Notes: generated by a model from the letters alone, not told the origin. A stretch of 64,000 nt of DNA from Acipenser ruthenus (GCF_902713425.1 NC_081198.1:21497188-21561187); one strand, 5' to 3'; positions 1 to 11,800 are shown, numbered from the stretch's first letter. Program-made: numbers and translations.

Positions 1-1228
1 TGCTGTCTTTGATCCTGATCTTCTTTCTTTTCCCCCCCTCGTCTCTACCCTTTCTTTTCCCCACCCTCTGCTGGTTCTTCACTCCCTTCCCCTCCTTCTC
101 ACTCTCACTTTCACTGTCGCTTTCGCTTTCCTCCCCCACGGACTCAATCCTTATGGCGTCATAACGAGAGCCGAGGGGGAGTGCTGGCGCTGAGAGGGCC
201 CTACTCAGGGGGGGGCCGCTGCTGGATCCGGGCTCCCTCCCTGCCTCGTGTTCTGCATCAGAGGAGCTACTGGAGGAGCTAGTGGAGTGGCTGTTGTACT
301 CTCTCTCTGGGCTGGGGGAAGGGGTCCTCGTAAAACGGGACATGTCGCGGGGGGGTGAGGGGGGTGCTGGTGATGATGGTGGTGCTGGAGTCTGGGTCTT
401 GGATACTGTTGGTGGTGATGTGGACTGATCTTTGTTACTTGCTCCCTCTTCCTGCTCAGGCCTAGGCTTGTTCGTATTTGCCTTGCTGGCTCTGGCCATG
501 TTGGCATAGGAAGAGGGGCAGTCCTTAAACAGGTGCCCCTTCTTTCCACACAAATTGCACTGCCTCTCTTCTCTGCAGTGGCTGGTCTCGTGGGGGGCGC
601 CGCAGTTCCTGCACTTGACTACAGTACACGCGGCCGCCAGGTGTCCTAATTCCCCACATTTCCTGCAGAGTTTTGGCATCCCATTATAGAATACCAGCCC
701 TCTGTTGGGCCCTAACACTATGGAGTTTGGAATGTGGCGGACGCCTCCAATGCCCGATGGATCAACATTAAGGCGTACCAGCCACTTTCTGGCTCCTGTC
801 CAAACCCCATCTTCGTCTGTAATTTTCCTCCCTTCTGATGACACCCTCCCATAGCGGTTAAGCCATGTTGTAATATCATAGTCGCTAACAGCCTCATTGA
901 AAAATTGGACAGTAACAACTTTCATTTCTCTGTCTGTCAGTGCATCCACACAAAATTCTTTGTATGGAGCGAGATATTTATTCTCCCCCCAAAAGGACCA
1001 CATTTCTTGTAACTTTTGGGGGTTCCTAAAACTGACCTCAAACACTTCCTTAAGCCCTGGCAATTTCACCAAACAATTCAAGTCAGAAGGGGAAAAACCC
1101 ATACCCCTCTGAAGAATGGTCCGGCTGAACTCCAGTCTCGTCAGTCCTGGTTCCGTTTCCTCTTGCTGGGTCCTTGTGAAGCGCACCGCATTGTGCCTCC
1201 TGGTCTCCTGGGTTGGCCGGAACGCCAT
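1..1228 (-). CDS. ORF1 of LINE A1 (zinc-knuckle RNA-binding protein), C-terminus outside window
   Basis: The reading frame starts at an ATG at 1228 (MAFRPTQETRRHNAVRFTR) and stays open to the window edge, about 409 residues. By comparison with the complete 648-residue copies it contains the N-terminal domain, three CCHC knuckles (about residues 188-237) and the beginning of the Ser/Pro-rich linker. One in-frame 6-nt deletion relative to A3 and A4 lies near position 345. ORF1 proteins of this LINE group bind element RNA in the RNP; that role is family knowledge. Confidence 0.8.
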   Translation of the reverse strand, partial: MAFRPTQETRRHNAVRFTRTQQEETEPGLTRLEFSRTILQRGMGFSPSDLNCLVKLPGLKEVFEVSFRNPQKLQEMWSFWGENKYLAPYKEFCVDALTDREMKVVTVQFFNEAVSDYDITTWLNRYGRVSSEGRKITDEDGVWTGARKWLVRLNVDPSGIGGVRHIPNSIVLGPNRGLVFYNGMPKLCRKCGELGHLAAACTVVKCRNCGAPHETSHCREERQCNLCGKKGHLFKDCPSSYANMARASKANTNKPRPEQEEGASNKDQSTSPPTVSKTQTPAPPSSPAPPSPPRDMSRFTRTPSPSPEREYNSHSTSSSSSSSDAEHEAGREPGSSSGPPLSRALSAPALPLGSRYDAIRIESVGEESESDSESESEKEGKGVKNQQRVGKRKGRDEGGKRKKIRIKDS

Positions 1229-1963
1229 CCTTCAGCTGGCTCCTCCGATTGGGGTGGGAGAAGCCTCTGGACGTCCGGGTTGTCTCTCTCTACGAAAAAG
1301 AGACAACGTAAGCAGCAAATCTGGGCAGTTGAAGGAACTATTACTTTAGTCCCTGAGGAGATGGTCGCCTCGCAAGAGGGACCCCCTCCCCAGGTGAACG
1401 GTGTCCTTCCCTGGCGGAGTAGGGGGCGCTGCTTGGCACCGAGACCACGTAGGAAGAATCGTGGCTGTGACGCCTCCTCGGGGTCCGGGGCCGCCCTCTG
1501 CTCCTCCCAGATGGCGCCCTCTGCTGGGCGCCTGCTGCTCTCTCGGTCTGGATCTCGATTACAATCAAAGGCTGGGGATGAGGTCGTCTAGGTCATCAAA
1601 GGGTCCTCAAAGGTCGTCTGGATGGTAGGTCCTCCTTCTCTCTAACTCCAGGAACGTCTGGAAAAGCCGGAACCGCCTGAAAAAGAAAAAAACTGGAACC
1701 GCCTGAAAAAGAAAAAACTGCTCTCAACAGTCAACAAAATCTTGAAAGACCCTCGGCCTGGATTGGGCAAGCCAAAACCAGACTGAGCATTAGTCTTCCA
1801 AAAAGTTGCCGAGCTGAAGAAAGCCAGTCAAAAATAAAAAAAAATTCTGTTCCTCCTCACCCGAACAAACCTCTCACAGACCCTCGGAGGGAGCGGGCAA
1901 TGCCACTACCCTCTAAGCCTTAGTCTTAGAAAGATTTATTCGAACTGAAGAGAAGCCAGAGTG
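1229..1963 (-). other. 5' UTR of LINE A1 with U5 snRNA-like head
   Basis: Non-coding leader of about 735 bp. Reading on the minus strand from 1962, the first 34 nt (1929-1962) match nt 3-36 of vertebrate U5 snRNA with three differences. A second U5-like block, GTGAGGAGGAACA followed by a T-rich run that resembles an Sm site, lies at 1829-1860. A diverged second copy of the head (CTGGCTTTCTTCAG) begins near 1828. Two near-identical motifs GGAACCGCCTGAAAAAG lie around 1670-1717. I see no other gene in it. Confidence 0.75.
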
Positions 1964-2027
1964 TCAGATATTAAACTGATAAGAACAGATACTACACTTG
2001 ATCTTAGCCAAAAGGCCGAGAAGCGAT
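1964..2027 (-). pseudogene. RNU2: U2 snRNA 5' fragment (nt 1-64), interrupted by LINE A1
   Basis: The 5' end of U2 up to nt 64, with the normal upstream promoter retained. The rest of this gene lies beyond A1, outside the window. A transcript started here would read straight into the LINE 5' UTR. Confidence 0.92.
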
Positions 2028-2626
2028 GGCGACTTGGCCCTTGCCCGGGGCCCCCCAGCCCGGACGGCACAGGGGGATTCAAAGGTGGGTGCAAAATTCC
2101 AAGCAAAAGCAGACCCCCAAAAAACGGGCTGCTGCTTCCAGAGGGGAAATGTGCAATTTAAGCAGGAGAAAACAAAACAAAGCAAAAACACACACATAAC
2201 ACCAAAAACAAAACATAAACTGGCGGAGTGCGTCTTACAAATAGTCATGCCAAGCTGCTATGCTGTGCAAGGTGCCTTGGGTAACTACAACTGTGCCTCG
2301 CTGGCTGGCTGGCTTGCTAAGAAGGTCCTGGCATAGGGACATGTTCCACCACACTTGTCTGGTTAGCTGCATGCTCCCAGGAAACAACCTGCTGCTGTCT
2401 ACATCATCACCACATGTGAATAAAAGAAAGAAAGACAGCAAGAAAGAGAGAAAGAAAGAGAGAAAGAGAGAAAGAAAGAGAGAAAGAAAGAAAGAGAGTA
2501 AGAAAAAAAAAAGAAGTAAAACGGCGGGAAAACTTGCATCAACACTGGCACTCTCCCTCCAGCAGGGGTAGACAAAATGCTCACAGGAGAGATCCAGATC
2601 TGACTTTGACCAACGTTAGAGAAAGG

Positions 2627-2813
2627 TGTGCACCGTTCCCGGAGGTACTGCAATACCGGGCCGATGCGTGGAGTGGACGGAGCAAGCCCCTGTTCCATCT
2701 CCCGATTCCAAAAATCAATTTAATATATGGTCCCCTGATAGGGGACATATCAGATATTAAACTGATAAGAACAGATACTACACTTGATCTTAGCCAAAAG
2801 GCCGAGAAGCGAT
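2627..2813 (-). ncRNA. RNU2: U2 snRNA gene, copy 1
   Basis: A complete 187-nt U2 gene: 5' ATCGCTTCTCGGCC, branchpoint-recognition GTAGTA at nt 33-38, Sm site ATTTTTGG, and 3' end near GGTGCACA. It differs from the array consensus by C67 to T. The mature 3' end is placed by homology with vertebrate U2 and may be off by 1-3 nt. Confidence 0.93.
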
Positions 2814-3398
2814 GGCGACTTGGCCCTTGCCCGGGGCCCCCCAGCCCGGACGGCACAGGGGGATTCAAAGGTGGGTGCAAAATTCCAAGCACAAGCAGAC
2901 CCCCAAAGAACGGGCTGCTGCTTCCAGAGGGGAAATGTGCAATTTAAGCAGGAGAAAACAAAACAAAGCAAAACACACACATAACACCAAAAACAAAACA
3001 TAAACTGGCGGAGTGCGTCTTACAAACAGTCATGCCAAGCTGCTATGCTGTGCAAGGTGCCTTGGGTAACTACAACTGTGCCTCGCTGGCTGGCTGGCTT
3101 GCTAAGAAGGTCCTGGCATAGGGACATGTTCCACCACACTTGTCTGGTTAGCTGCATGCTCCCAGGAAACAACCTGCTGCTGTCTACATCATCACCACAT
3201 GTGAATAAAAGAAAGAAAGACAGCAAGAAAGAAAGAGAGAAAGAAAGAGAGAAAGAGAGAAAGAAAGAGAGAAAGAAAAAAAAAAAAGTAAAACGGCGGG
3301 AAAACTTGCATCAACACTGGCACTCTCCCTCCAGCAGGGGTAGACAAAATGCTCACAGGAGAGATCCAGATCTGACTTTGGCCAACGTTAGAGAAAGG

Positions 3399-3512
3399 TG
3401 TGCACCGTTCCCGGAGGTACTGCAATACCGGGCCGATGCGTGGAGTGGACGGAGCAAGCCCCTGTTCCATCTCCCGATTCCAAAAATCAATTTAATATAT
3501 GGTCCCCTGATA
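3399..3512 (-). pseudogene. RNU2: U2 snRNA 3' fragment (nt 74-187) at the 3' end of LINE A2
   Basis: The 3' part of the U2 gene whose other pieces are at 8522-8569 and 14111-14144. It starts with TATCAGGGGACC, repeated exactly at 8522-8533 on the other side of A2: a 12-bp target-site duplication. The 3' box carries one change in the non-core spacer (GTTGGCCAAAGTCAGA). Confidence 0.93.
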
Positions 3513-4145
3513 CTCTTTTATTGAGATTTTACATTTTTTACATTTACACCCATTCGTTTTTTCATTCATTTTACATTTCTTTTAAAGATGACATTCATGC
3601 ATACAGACATACATTTTGTTTTAAAAGCATTTAAAATACATTTAAAAACACCAAGACAATTGTGCTTTGTACATGGTTAAAACAGACACAGATTAAAATC
3701 AACATGAAAAAAACCTGTGCTGTTTTAAAAGTGACTGGAAAAAAAGAACCATCTATAAAAAAACAGTGCTTGTGAGGGCCGGGGAGTGCTCTCTAAAAAA
3801 GTGAACATAAACCTAGATTTAAAACAGGGACAGGGGAAAAGGGACAGTGTATAAACAGTGAGTTAAAATTCTAAAATTTTAAAACACTTAAAATGTAACT
3901 TTTAATAGTTTACATAAAAAATCTTAAAGATACATAAAACAAAACAAAACAAAATCAAATAAAACATTTAAATTAAATCAAAGGTCCATAAAACTGAAAC
4001 AAAAAGACTACATAAAACCAGGGCACCGTTGAAAAACGGTCATGCCAGCTAAAAAGGGCGGAATGCTGGCATGACAAAATAAATAAAAGGCTTAGCGTTG
4101 CCCCGTAGTCCCGCTCCTAGGAGCTAGCGGTTCCAGTTTTTTCCT
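3513..4145 (-). other. 3' UTR of LINE A2
   Basis: AT-rich 3' UTR of about 630 bp. It holds a perfect 11-bp inverted repeat GTCATGCCAGC/GCTGGCATGAC (4039-4075, 15-nt loop) and, adjacent to it, a short ACCGTT/AACGGT hairpin. It ends in AATAAAAGAGTA. It belongs to the subtype without the 8-bp TTCAAAAG segment, shared with A4. Confidence 0.75.
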
Positions 4146-7100
4146 TTATTCCATCTTCACGTCCTGAAGTCCGGCGATCCTCCACTCCGCGCAGGCCTTG
4201 TCCTTCCCGAGGGTCCGGATGTCCAGAATTACAAAGTCCTTGATAAGAGTTTGTGCCCTTCTGGTCGTGGTGATAGTGTCTAGCTCCTGCTTGTGATAGA
4301 CACAGACGTTACGGCCTTCCCACAGGATCTGCTTGACAACATTGATGACACGCCAAACGCACTTAGCTGTGCTGGTAGTGATTCCTCCCGCAGGCCCATA
4401 GAGCACAGTCTCAGCGGTCATCTTGGCCGTGTCAGCAAACCTGTTTAGGAAGACAGAGACAGAGAGCCAGACACTGCCAGCCACATCACACTCCCAGAAG
4501 ATATGGGCTGGTGTTTCTCTCTTGCGGCACTTTGCATAGGGGCATGTTTCTACTTGGGCTAGTCCCCTCCTGAACATGAACGCTCGAGTGGGGAGTGCAC
4601 TGTGGACGGTGTTCCATGCTATATCCTTCTGGACATTACTGAGGCAGCTGTGAGACACATTCTCCCAGATTTTTTGGCTTTGGGTGAGGGAGAAAGTAGC
4701 TACTTTTTCAATTTCCTGGGAACCGGCAAGATATTTAGTTACAGCCTTGTATTCCCAGGAGGCCAATTTTGCTTTATCTAAGCCCAATTTATATATAGTG
4801 TCCCTTAAGGTTCTATAATACAATGGGGGGTCCCAGGAGTACGGCACGGTGTTATCAATAGTGCAGAGGCCCAAGGCCCTGAGACAGGTGGCAAAATAGA
4901 AACGATTCATGTAACATACCTTCCTGTCCAGGGCCTGGATGTTCTTGATAGTTTGCGTGAGCCCCTGCACTCGGGTGAGCTGCACAACGTCCGGGACCCC
5001 CTTACCTCCCTTCTTGTCGGCTTTACTCAGGGTGGCTCGCTTTACCCTCTCCATCTTGCTGCCCCAGATAAAGCGGTGGATAATGCGGTCCACCACTTTT
5101 TTGGTGGTCCTGTCTGGGGGAAAGATTTTTCCTACATAAGAGAGGATGGGGAACAGTATAGACTTGGTTATTAATACTCTACCCGTCATTGTTAAGGATC
5201 TTGTGCTCCATCCGCCAATCTTTTTACGGACCTGGTTAATGGCCGCCGTCCAGCTCTGGGCCCCCGAGCTATTGTTCTCGAAAATGAGGCCCAGAATCTT
5301 GATTTTGTCCTTTTTGACAGGGTACATGTCCGACAGTTCCCTATCTACCTGCCAATTTTTAGACACGTAGACTTCGCTCTTGGACTTATTAATCACTGCC
5401 CGGTCGCCGTGCAGTACTTCTCAAGGATATTACTAATCCGAGGTACCGACGATGTGTTGGTGCAAATGAGTGACACATCGTCCATATATGCTGTTGTTTT
5501 GACCTGGACCCCGTTGGATCCAGGCAGCTGGAAACCAGTTATATTGGTATCCCTACGAATTGCCTGCAGGAGGGGTTCAATGCACACGACATATAGCAGT
5601 GGGGATAGTGGGCAACCCTGTCTGACCCCTGACTGGATAGATATTTTACCAGTCAGGTGCCTGTTCACCAAGACTCGGGTACTAATGTTTGTATATATGG
5701 TTTTAACCCACTCCCTAAGTCCAGGAGCGAATTTCATCTGGTCCATCACTTTGTACATATATTCATGGCTTACCCTATCGAACGCCTTCTCCTGGTCAAG
5801 GTTGAACAGGCAGAGGGGATGGTTCCGTTCTCTAGAATAAGCCAGAATGTCCCTTGTTAACATTAAAATATCCGTGATGGACCTCCCTGGGACGCCACAA
5901 GCCTGGTCGGGGCCAATGACCAAAGGGAGGTGTACTTGTAGCCGGAGCATCAGAGCTTTGGCTAGTATCTTGTAATCCACGCAAAGGAGGCTGATTGGGC
6001 GCCAATTCCGTAGATCTTTAACTTCCCCTTTCTTATGAAGGAGAGTAATTACACTCTCCCGCATAGAAGGGCCCAACCGCTTCTCCCTGTAGACCGCTCT
6101 GTAGACCTCCGCTAAATGGACTTTTAGCGTGTCCCAAAAAAGATGGTAATACTCACCCGGGATGCCATCTGGACCTGGCGTCTTACCGGTGTTCATGGTC
6201 TTAACCGCCTGGGTGAGCTCCTCCAGCGTGAGTTCTGGGTCCTTCTCCTCCTCCTCGTCGTCCCGCACTGAGTCAGGCTCCAACTGGCTCAGGAACCACT
6301 CTATCAGGGTGTCATCTGTAGCTTTGATGTTATACAGGTCCCTATAGAAGTTCTCTACCACTTTTTTCACTCCCTCACTATCCTCTACTATCCTCCCCCT
6401 GCTGTCGAGCATGGAGGACATCAAGTGCCGCTTCTCCCTCGTTTTCTGGAAGAAGAAGCGAGTACACTTTTCGTCTTCCTCCATTTTTTGCACTTTTGCA
6501 TTGTGCATGACCTTTCGTTGTTCCTCCCTACAAAGCACTGAAAGATCTAGCTTGGTCTGGGCTATCTCGTCGCTTACAGGGAACCCCCGAAGCTGAAGCA
6601 GGCTCAGACGCTGGAGGGCAGCATTCAGGTGTTTATATTTGGCCCTCCTTTCTTTTGCTTTCCTCTTGCCTGCTGCTATGAAATAACCCTTAGTTCTGAT
6701 TTTGACCATCTCCCACCACTCTATAGGGGAGTTGAATAGGTCACGCAAAGTGGTCCACTCAACAAGCCTGCTCTTATAGGCTGCAGCTATGGAGGGGTCA
6801 TCGAGTAAGGAGGTGTTTAATTTCCAAACCCCTGACCCCATCTGGGAGGTCTGAGGGACCTGCAATGTTACCTGCAGGAGCCTATGGTCAGAGAAGAAGA
6901 CGGCCTGGGTGTCTACTGCCGTCTTCGTAAGGGAGCTGGTATGCAGGACGAGATCTATACGGGAGAAGGAGGTCCCAGATGAGCTCACCCAGGTAAAGGG
7001 AGGCACCAGGTCCTTACCTGCATCACACAGGGAGAAATCAGATATTACGGAGGACAAAACTCTACTAGAGCGGTCGTTGCGTGGCCTGCTCCGGTCTACG

Positions 7101-7588
7101 TCCCTCAGAGCACAATTGAAGTCACCTGACACGATGACGGGTACGTTCCCCAGCAGGAGTGGACGCAGCTGTGGAAAAAATTGAACTCTTTCGTTTTGGT
7201 TAGTGGGTGCGTAGACATTGACCAGTCTGAGGGGAGTGTTGTTGTATGTCACATCCACGCTCAGAATTCTACCAGGTTCTACCTCCCTGCTGCTGCGGGA
7301 GGTAATAAATGGGTTTTTAAACAGGATACCTACTCCGTCAGCTCTGGCTATGTTGGAGCCCGACCAGAAGGAGTCCCCCAGGGTCCAACTCTCCTTCAGG
7401 TCCCTATAATCAGGGCTCGACGAAATACCACACTCCTGCAGAAAGATGAGATCTGCTTTCAAGTTAGCTAGATAGTTTAGTACATCAAATCTTTTTTGTG
7501 TCTCCCTGATGCTCCTGACATTAACAGACACACATATCAGGGCCATCAGGGTAGCTAACAAGAAAAGGAGTCGCTGCGTCCACCCCAT
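4146..7588 (-). pseudogene. ORF2 of LINE A2 (APE endonuclease + reverse transcriptase), one frameshift
   Basis: Starts at 7588 (MGWTQRLLFLLATLMALICV) and ends at 4146, matching the 1147-residue ORF2 of A4. The endonuclease motifs and the RT palm motifs are all present. A C4 run is reduced to C3 at about 5399-5401, just after the YMDD region, which splits the frame (5393-7588 and 4146-5396). The frame is otherwise undamaged, so the break is recent. As it stands the product would end before the thumb and the C-terminal zinc motif. Confidence 0.9.
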
Positions 7589-7593
7589 AGCGA

Positions 7594-8521
7594 CTATGAT
7601 TGGGAGGTCGGGACACTCTTCCTACTCTTAGCTCTACGCTTGCTTCGAGGGGGCTTGGGCTTATTTGCAACTCCCATCACCCCTGAGAAGGTACTCACTG
7701 CTGCCTCGTCCAAGAAGGCACCGTCTTTATATGCACAGTACGTGGAGTTGTTGGGGCTATTCAACTCCCCACAAGGTAAGTCTGGTGGAACTTGCTCAGG
7801 GCCCCTCGGAACGTGTGGGTCAGCTTTGTCCTGGGGGGGGTTATGACAGACAGCATTCTTTGGCTGTTACCGTCTGTTGAGTTGGAGCTGTTAGCAGACT
7901 TCTGGCTTACCGCGTCCAGGGGTATTCCCATGTCCTCCAGTGCTGTATCTAGGAGGACCTCTAGGGGGCCCCTGGTTTTGCCCATACAAGGGAGGGGGTG
8001 CTTTGAAGGGAGGCCCTTCGCTTGAAGAGGGTCATTGCTACCGAGGTACTGCTGGTCAGGGAAGGTGTTGACCCCGACCTCTCCCTCGGTGCATTAGTGA
8101 ACACCTCTTCTGCGAGGTGTGCTAGGGTTTGTGCCAACGACTGGGAAGGCTGGCTGGGGATGCCCTGGCTGGCTGCTACCTGCCCACTAGGCGGCAGTGT
8201 AGCCGTCCCACTCGCCTCCGTCTCTGCCTGCGAGGGCAAGACTGGGGACTTTGTGTGGACATTAGCTGGTTTTGGATCTATGGGGGCCACCTGCAACTTG
8301 CTGTCTTTGATCCTGATCTTCTTTCTTTTCCCCCCTCGTCTCTACCCTTTCTTTTCCCCACCCTCTGCTGGTTCTTCACTCCCTTCCCCTCCTTCTCACT
8401 CTCACTTTCACTGTCGCTTTCGCTTTCCTCCCCCACGGACTCAATCCTTATGGCGTCATAACGAGAGCCGAGGGGGAGTGCTGGCGCTGAGAGGGCCCTA
8501 CTCAGGGGGGGGCCGCTGCTG
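7594..8521 (-). pseudogene. ORF1 of LINE A2, 5'-truncated and frameshifted
   Basis: Only the C-terminal half of ORF1 (acidic/Ser-rich region and basic tail) remains. The zinc knuckles are absent because of the 5' truncation. Three frame-changing differences from the intact copies are visible: G9 to G8 at 7833-7840, a 7-nt deletion near 7999, and C7 to C6 at 8329-8334. It ends 5 nt before the ORF2 ATG as in the other copies. Confidence 0.85.
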
Positions 8522-8569
8522 GGTCCCCTGATAGGGGACGTATCAGATATTAAACTGATAAGAACAGAT
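8522..8569 (-). pseudogene. RNU2: U2 snRNA middle fragment (nt 38-85) between LINE A2 and LINE B1
   Basis: A 48-nt island of U2 sequence. On the right it meets the poly(A) tail of B1, on the left the truncated 5' end of A2. Together with 14111-14144 (nt 1-34) and 3399-3512 (nt 74-187) it accounts for one complete U2 gene hit twice. Confidence 0.93.
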
Positions 8570-8592
8570 TTTTTTTTTTTTTTTTTTTTTTT
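8569..8592 (-). other. Poly(A) tail of LINE B1
   Basis: An uninterrupted run of 24 T on the plus strand at the 3' end of B1, directly before U2 nt 38. It is preceded on the element strand by TTAATAAA, a polyadenylation-type hexamer that overlaps the tail. The first A of the tail could also be U2 nt 38. Confidence 0.9.
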
Positions 8593-8881
8593 ATTAATGG
8601 AAAAAAAATACACATACAAACACAACTCACAAAACACACTTAAACATCACAATACAAAAATAACTATAACCACTTATATACAACAAACTCATGAACAGAA
8701 CCAACACATTACAATCCACTTATAAAAAAACACATTACATATCACATTACATCTCTCCCATATATGCAACAAATACAAAACATAATCACGCATACAATTC
8801 CATTTTTGAAACCTTTCTACAGGATAACATGTGCCCCTAACAATATGCCTATCCTACTTCTAATAAACAAGCAGCAAGATC
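8593..8881 (-). other. 3' UTR of LINE B1
   Basis: About 290 bp, AT-rich, between the ORF2 stop and the poly(A) tail. I see no gene and no strong hairpin of the kind found in family A. Confidence 0.7.
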
Positions 8882-11800
8882 TCATCCCACGCCAGTAGCC
8901 CACAGATCTCCACGTCTCCATTCCTCAAGCCTCCATCTTCTCTTCGCCTCTTGTCGGCCAAGTCGCAAAGCGTCCTTTAGGACATAGCTCTCCATCTGAC
9001 TTAGTCCCATTTCAAGAACAGCCTGGGCAGGCAGGCTCACGCCCTTCACCACAAAACAGTTCCTTGCCTTCCAAATTGCATCACACAGACAGCGTATTAG
9101 GACCCACAGCATGCCCCACTGCACTTTGCTCAGTTTCTCTTGGTCTTTCTTCGGGCTCCCATACAGCACACGCTGCCTATGTATGGGCAGCTGTCCCCGG
9201 AACAAATCCAGGACGGAGCCTGCCTCACTCCACACCTTCCTCGCCTCCAGACATCCCCAGAGAACGTGACCGACCGTTTCTTCCTCTCCACACTTCTCTC
9301 TCGGGCATCTGGGTGACCTCCCCAGATTACATGCATGCATCACCGCTCGAACTGGCAATACATCGTGGGCTACCAACCAAGACAGATCTCGATGCTCGTT
9401 CATCAGGGCAGGATGGCTCGCATTCTGCCACACTTCTGGCGTCTCGTCTAACACAAGGCCATGAACCGGACACATATCCCCATTACCCTGCAGAAAGTTA
9501 AACAGAGATTTACCATTAGCCACAATTTCAGCCTTACATCCTTCCAGCCCCTTGGACATCACAAATCTTTTAAATAACGCATAATGATAGGGCAGATCAA
9601 AGGCTGTTGGCACAGACAAAGGCACGGACATCAACTTTAACTTCCTCAAATAGGAACTAATATAGAATCTCACAAAGCAGGCCCCTTTTGACACACCATT
9701 CAGACACATAGCAAAATGCAATGCACAAAACTTTGACATTAAAAACGTCTGGACATCTGGCAACCCTTTCCCCCCCTTTAATTTATCCTTCCCCACCACA
9801 CTCCTCCTCACTCTCTCCCATTTCCCCTGCCAAAAAAAACGAAACACAGCTCTGTTTAGCAGCGTTACCACATTCCTAGATGGTGGGAACACGACCGCCA
9901 CATACAACAACAGTGGCAATATTACCCCCTTTACCACCATCACCCTCCCCTCCATCGTAAGCCTCCTCAGCCTCCAAAACCCTAGCTTTTTATTGACCCT
10001 ACTTCCCACCTCCTCCCAGTTCTTACCCCCTGATCCATTAACATCAAATTTCACCCCCAGAATCTTAATGCAGTCTTCCTTAACTTTTAATTTTATACTA
10101 CCCCTCCCGTCCCATTTCCCGTAGAACATTGCCTCCGATTTCTCCTGGTTCAGTTTAGACCCAGACGCACGACAAAAAACATCAGCTTTCTCCAAAGTCC
10201 TCTGAATGGACAACTCATCCCGACAGAGGACATTGACATCATCCATATACAAGACACATTTAACCTCCTGCCCCCCACTCCCAGGAATAGTTAACCCTTT
10301 ATACACTGGGTCCCTTCTCAAAGCTTGTGCCAGCGGCTCCATACAACAGATAAACAGGAGCGGAGATAACGGACAGCCCTGACGGACGCCACATCCCACA
10401 CTAACTGGATTTGACAGACACCCATTTACCAATACCCTGCTATACACACCCTTATATAACAGGCCCACCCAGTCTAAAAACCTCTTTGCAAACCCCATTT
10501 TTCGCAGAACACCAAACATGAACTGATGCGAGACCCGATCATACGCCTTTTCAAGATCTAAATTTAGTACACATAATCGAATTCCCCTGTCTCTCGCATA
10601 ACAGATGACATCTCTCATCAATACCAGGCTGTCCGTGATCTTCCTACCTGGAACGGCACAAGTTTGATCCGGGTGGATAACATCCCCCAGCACATCCCTC
10701 ATACGTTGAGCCAACAATTTACTGAACAATTTAAAATCCTGGTTCAACAATGTAATTGGCCGCCAATTTTTCAGCTCAGCCTTATCCCCCTTTTTAAAAA
10801 TCAATGTAATAATGCCCTCTCTAAATGAAGGTGGAAACTCCCCTCCCTCCTCCCCACACTCCCGAAACAAGGCCAACAGATCTGGTGCCACTAACTCCCA
10901 AAACTTTAAATAGAACTCCACAGGGAGTCCATCCCCCCCCGGTGTCTTGCCCAGCCTCACCCCCCTGACCACCTCATCTAACTCTTCCCTCGTAAACTCT
11001 TTGTCCAACTGCCCTCCATCCCCCACCTCCCGCTCCAAATGTCCTAACACCTCCTCCATAGCCCCCATTTCAATTTCTTTCCTTACATAAAGGCCCCCAT
11101 AAAACTCCTCCACCACCCTCAACAGCCCCTCTGTAGTCTTAACTAAAGCCCCATCCCTCCCTTTCATAGAGTCTATAAATTTCCTCCCATCCAGCACCTT
11201 TTTAAAAAAATACCGACTACACTTTTCATTTTCCTCTAAATGCTTCTCTCTGCTTTTAAATAAGAGCCCCTTCACCCTCCTCTCTACCACCCCCTTCAGT
11301 CTCTTTTTCACTTCCCTGATCTCTTCACTAAAGTCCAGCCCTGCATTGTACAATTTAGTTAAACTCTCCAGCTCCTTGAACAAAACCTTCTCCTGCCTTC
11401 TCTCCCTCTCTGCCTTCCTCCTCCCCGCCCAAATAAAGAAATGTTTTGTTTTCTCCTTCACCAGATCCCACCACTCTGCCTGGGACCCACAAAGGTCCTT
11501 TAAGGACAGCCACTGGCCATACCGCTCTCTAAATACCTCACACACCCAATCATCCTCCAACAACTCGCAATTTAACTTCCACACACCCCTCCCTACATCC
11601 ACACAACCTGTAAGGTCAAAAGCAGCTTTCAGCGCACAGTGGTCAGAGAAAAACATTGGCACCAGCACACACTCCTCGCACTCCACCCTCTGTGAGACAA
11701 ACACAAAATCAATCCTGGACGCCTGGGTCCCATCCCCTTTCACCCAAGTGAAACCTCTTTCCCCCACATTGTTCACTTTAAAACAGTCCACTAGTCGAAA

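Larger units (their letters stand above)
1..1963 (-). mobile_element. LINE A1: U2-targeted Tx1/Keno-like element, 5' part only
   Basis: This is the 5' end of a family A element that runs off the left window edge. It holds the N-terminal two thirds of ORF1 and the complete 5' UTR. Its 5' end abuts U2 nt 1-64 (1964-2027) directly, so the U2 promoter and the first third of the RNA lie immediately upstream in the same orientation. The U2 sequence before the junction ends at the A of TTAATATCTGA. Copies A3, A4 and A8 have 3' flanks that start with the same 11 nt, which fits an 11-bp target duplication at U2 nt 54-64. The family name is inferred from ORF1 architecture and target; no database was searched. 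Confidence 0.9.
1964..3512 (-). repeat. U2 tandem array block 1 (one full gene between two interrupted ones)
   Basis: The block lies between A1 and A2. It contains a U2 5' fragment, one complete gene (2627-2813), a U2 3' fragment and the intervening spacers. The two U2 starts are 786 bp apart. Spacers of about 600 bp hold PSE, candidate DSE, a purine microsatellite and the 3' box, and no other gene. Open frames that cross the spacers are by-products of the repeat. Confidence 0.95.
3513..8521 (-). mobile_element. LINE A2: family A element, 5'-truncated within ORF1
   Basis: About 5.0 kb: 3' UTR, frameshifted ORF2 and the C-terminal part of ORF1. It ends abruptly in ORF1 at U2 sequence, with 5 bp (GGACC) shared by element and target at the join, a normal mode of 5' truncation. 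The flanks carry a perfect 12-bp duplication of U2 nt 74-85, so this copy entered about 20 nt downstream of the site used by A1 and A3. The 3' end is AATAAAAGAG(TA) with no poly(A) tail. Confidence 0.92.

Noticed and set aside
7181-7471. Small plus-strand open frames inside LINE ORF1 and ORF2
   Set aside because: Shadows of the minus-strand LINE genes; identical in every copy and without recognisable motifs.
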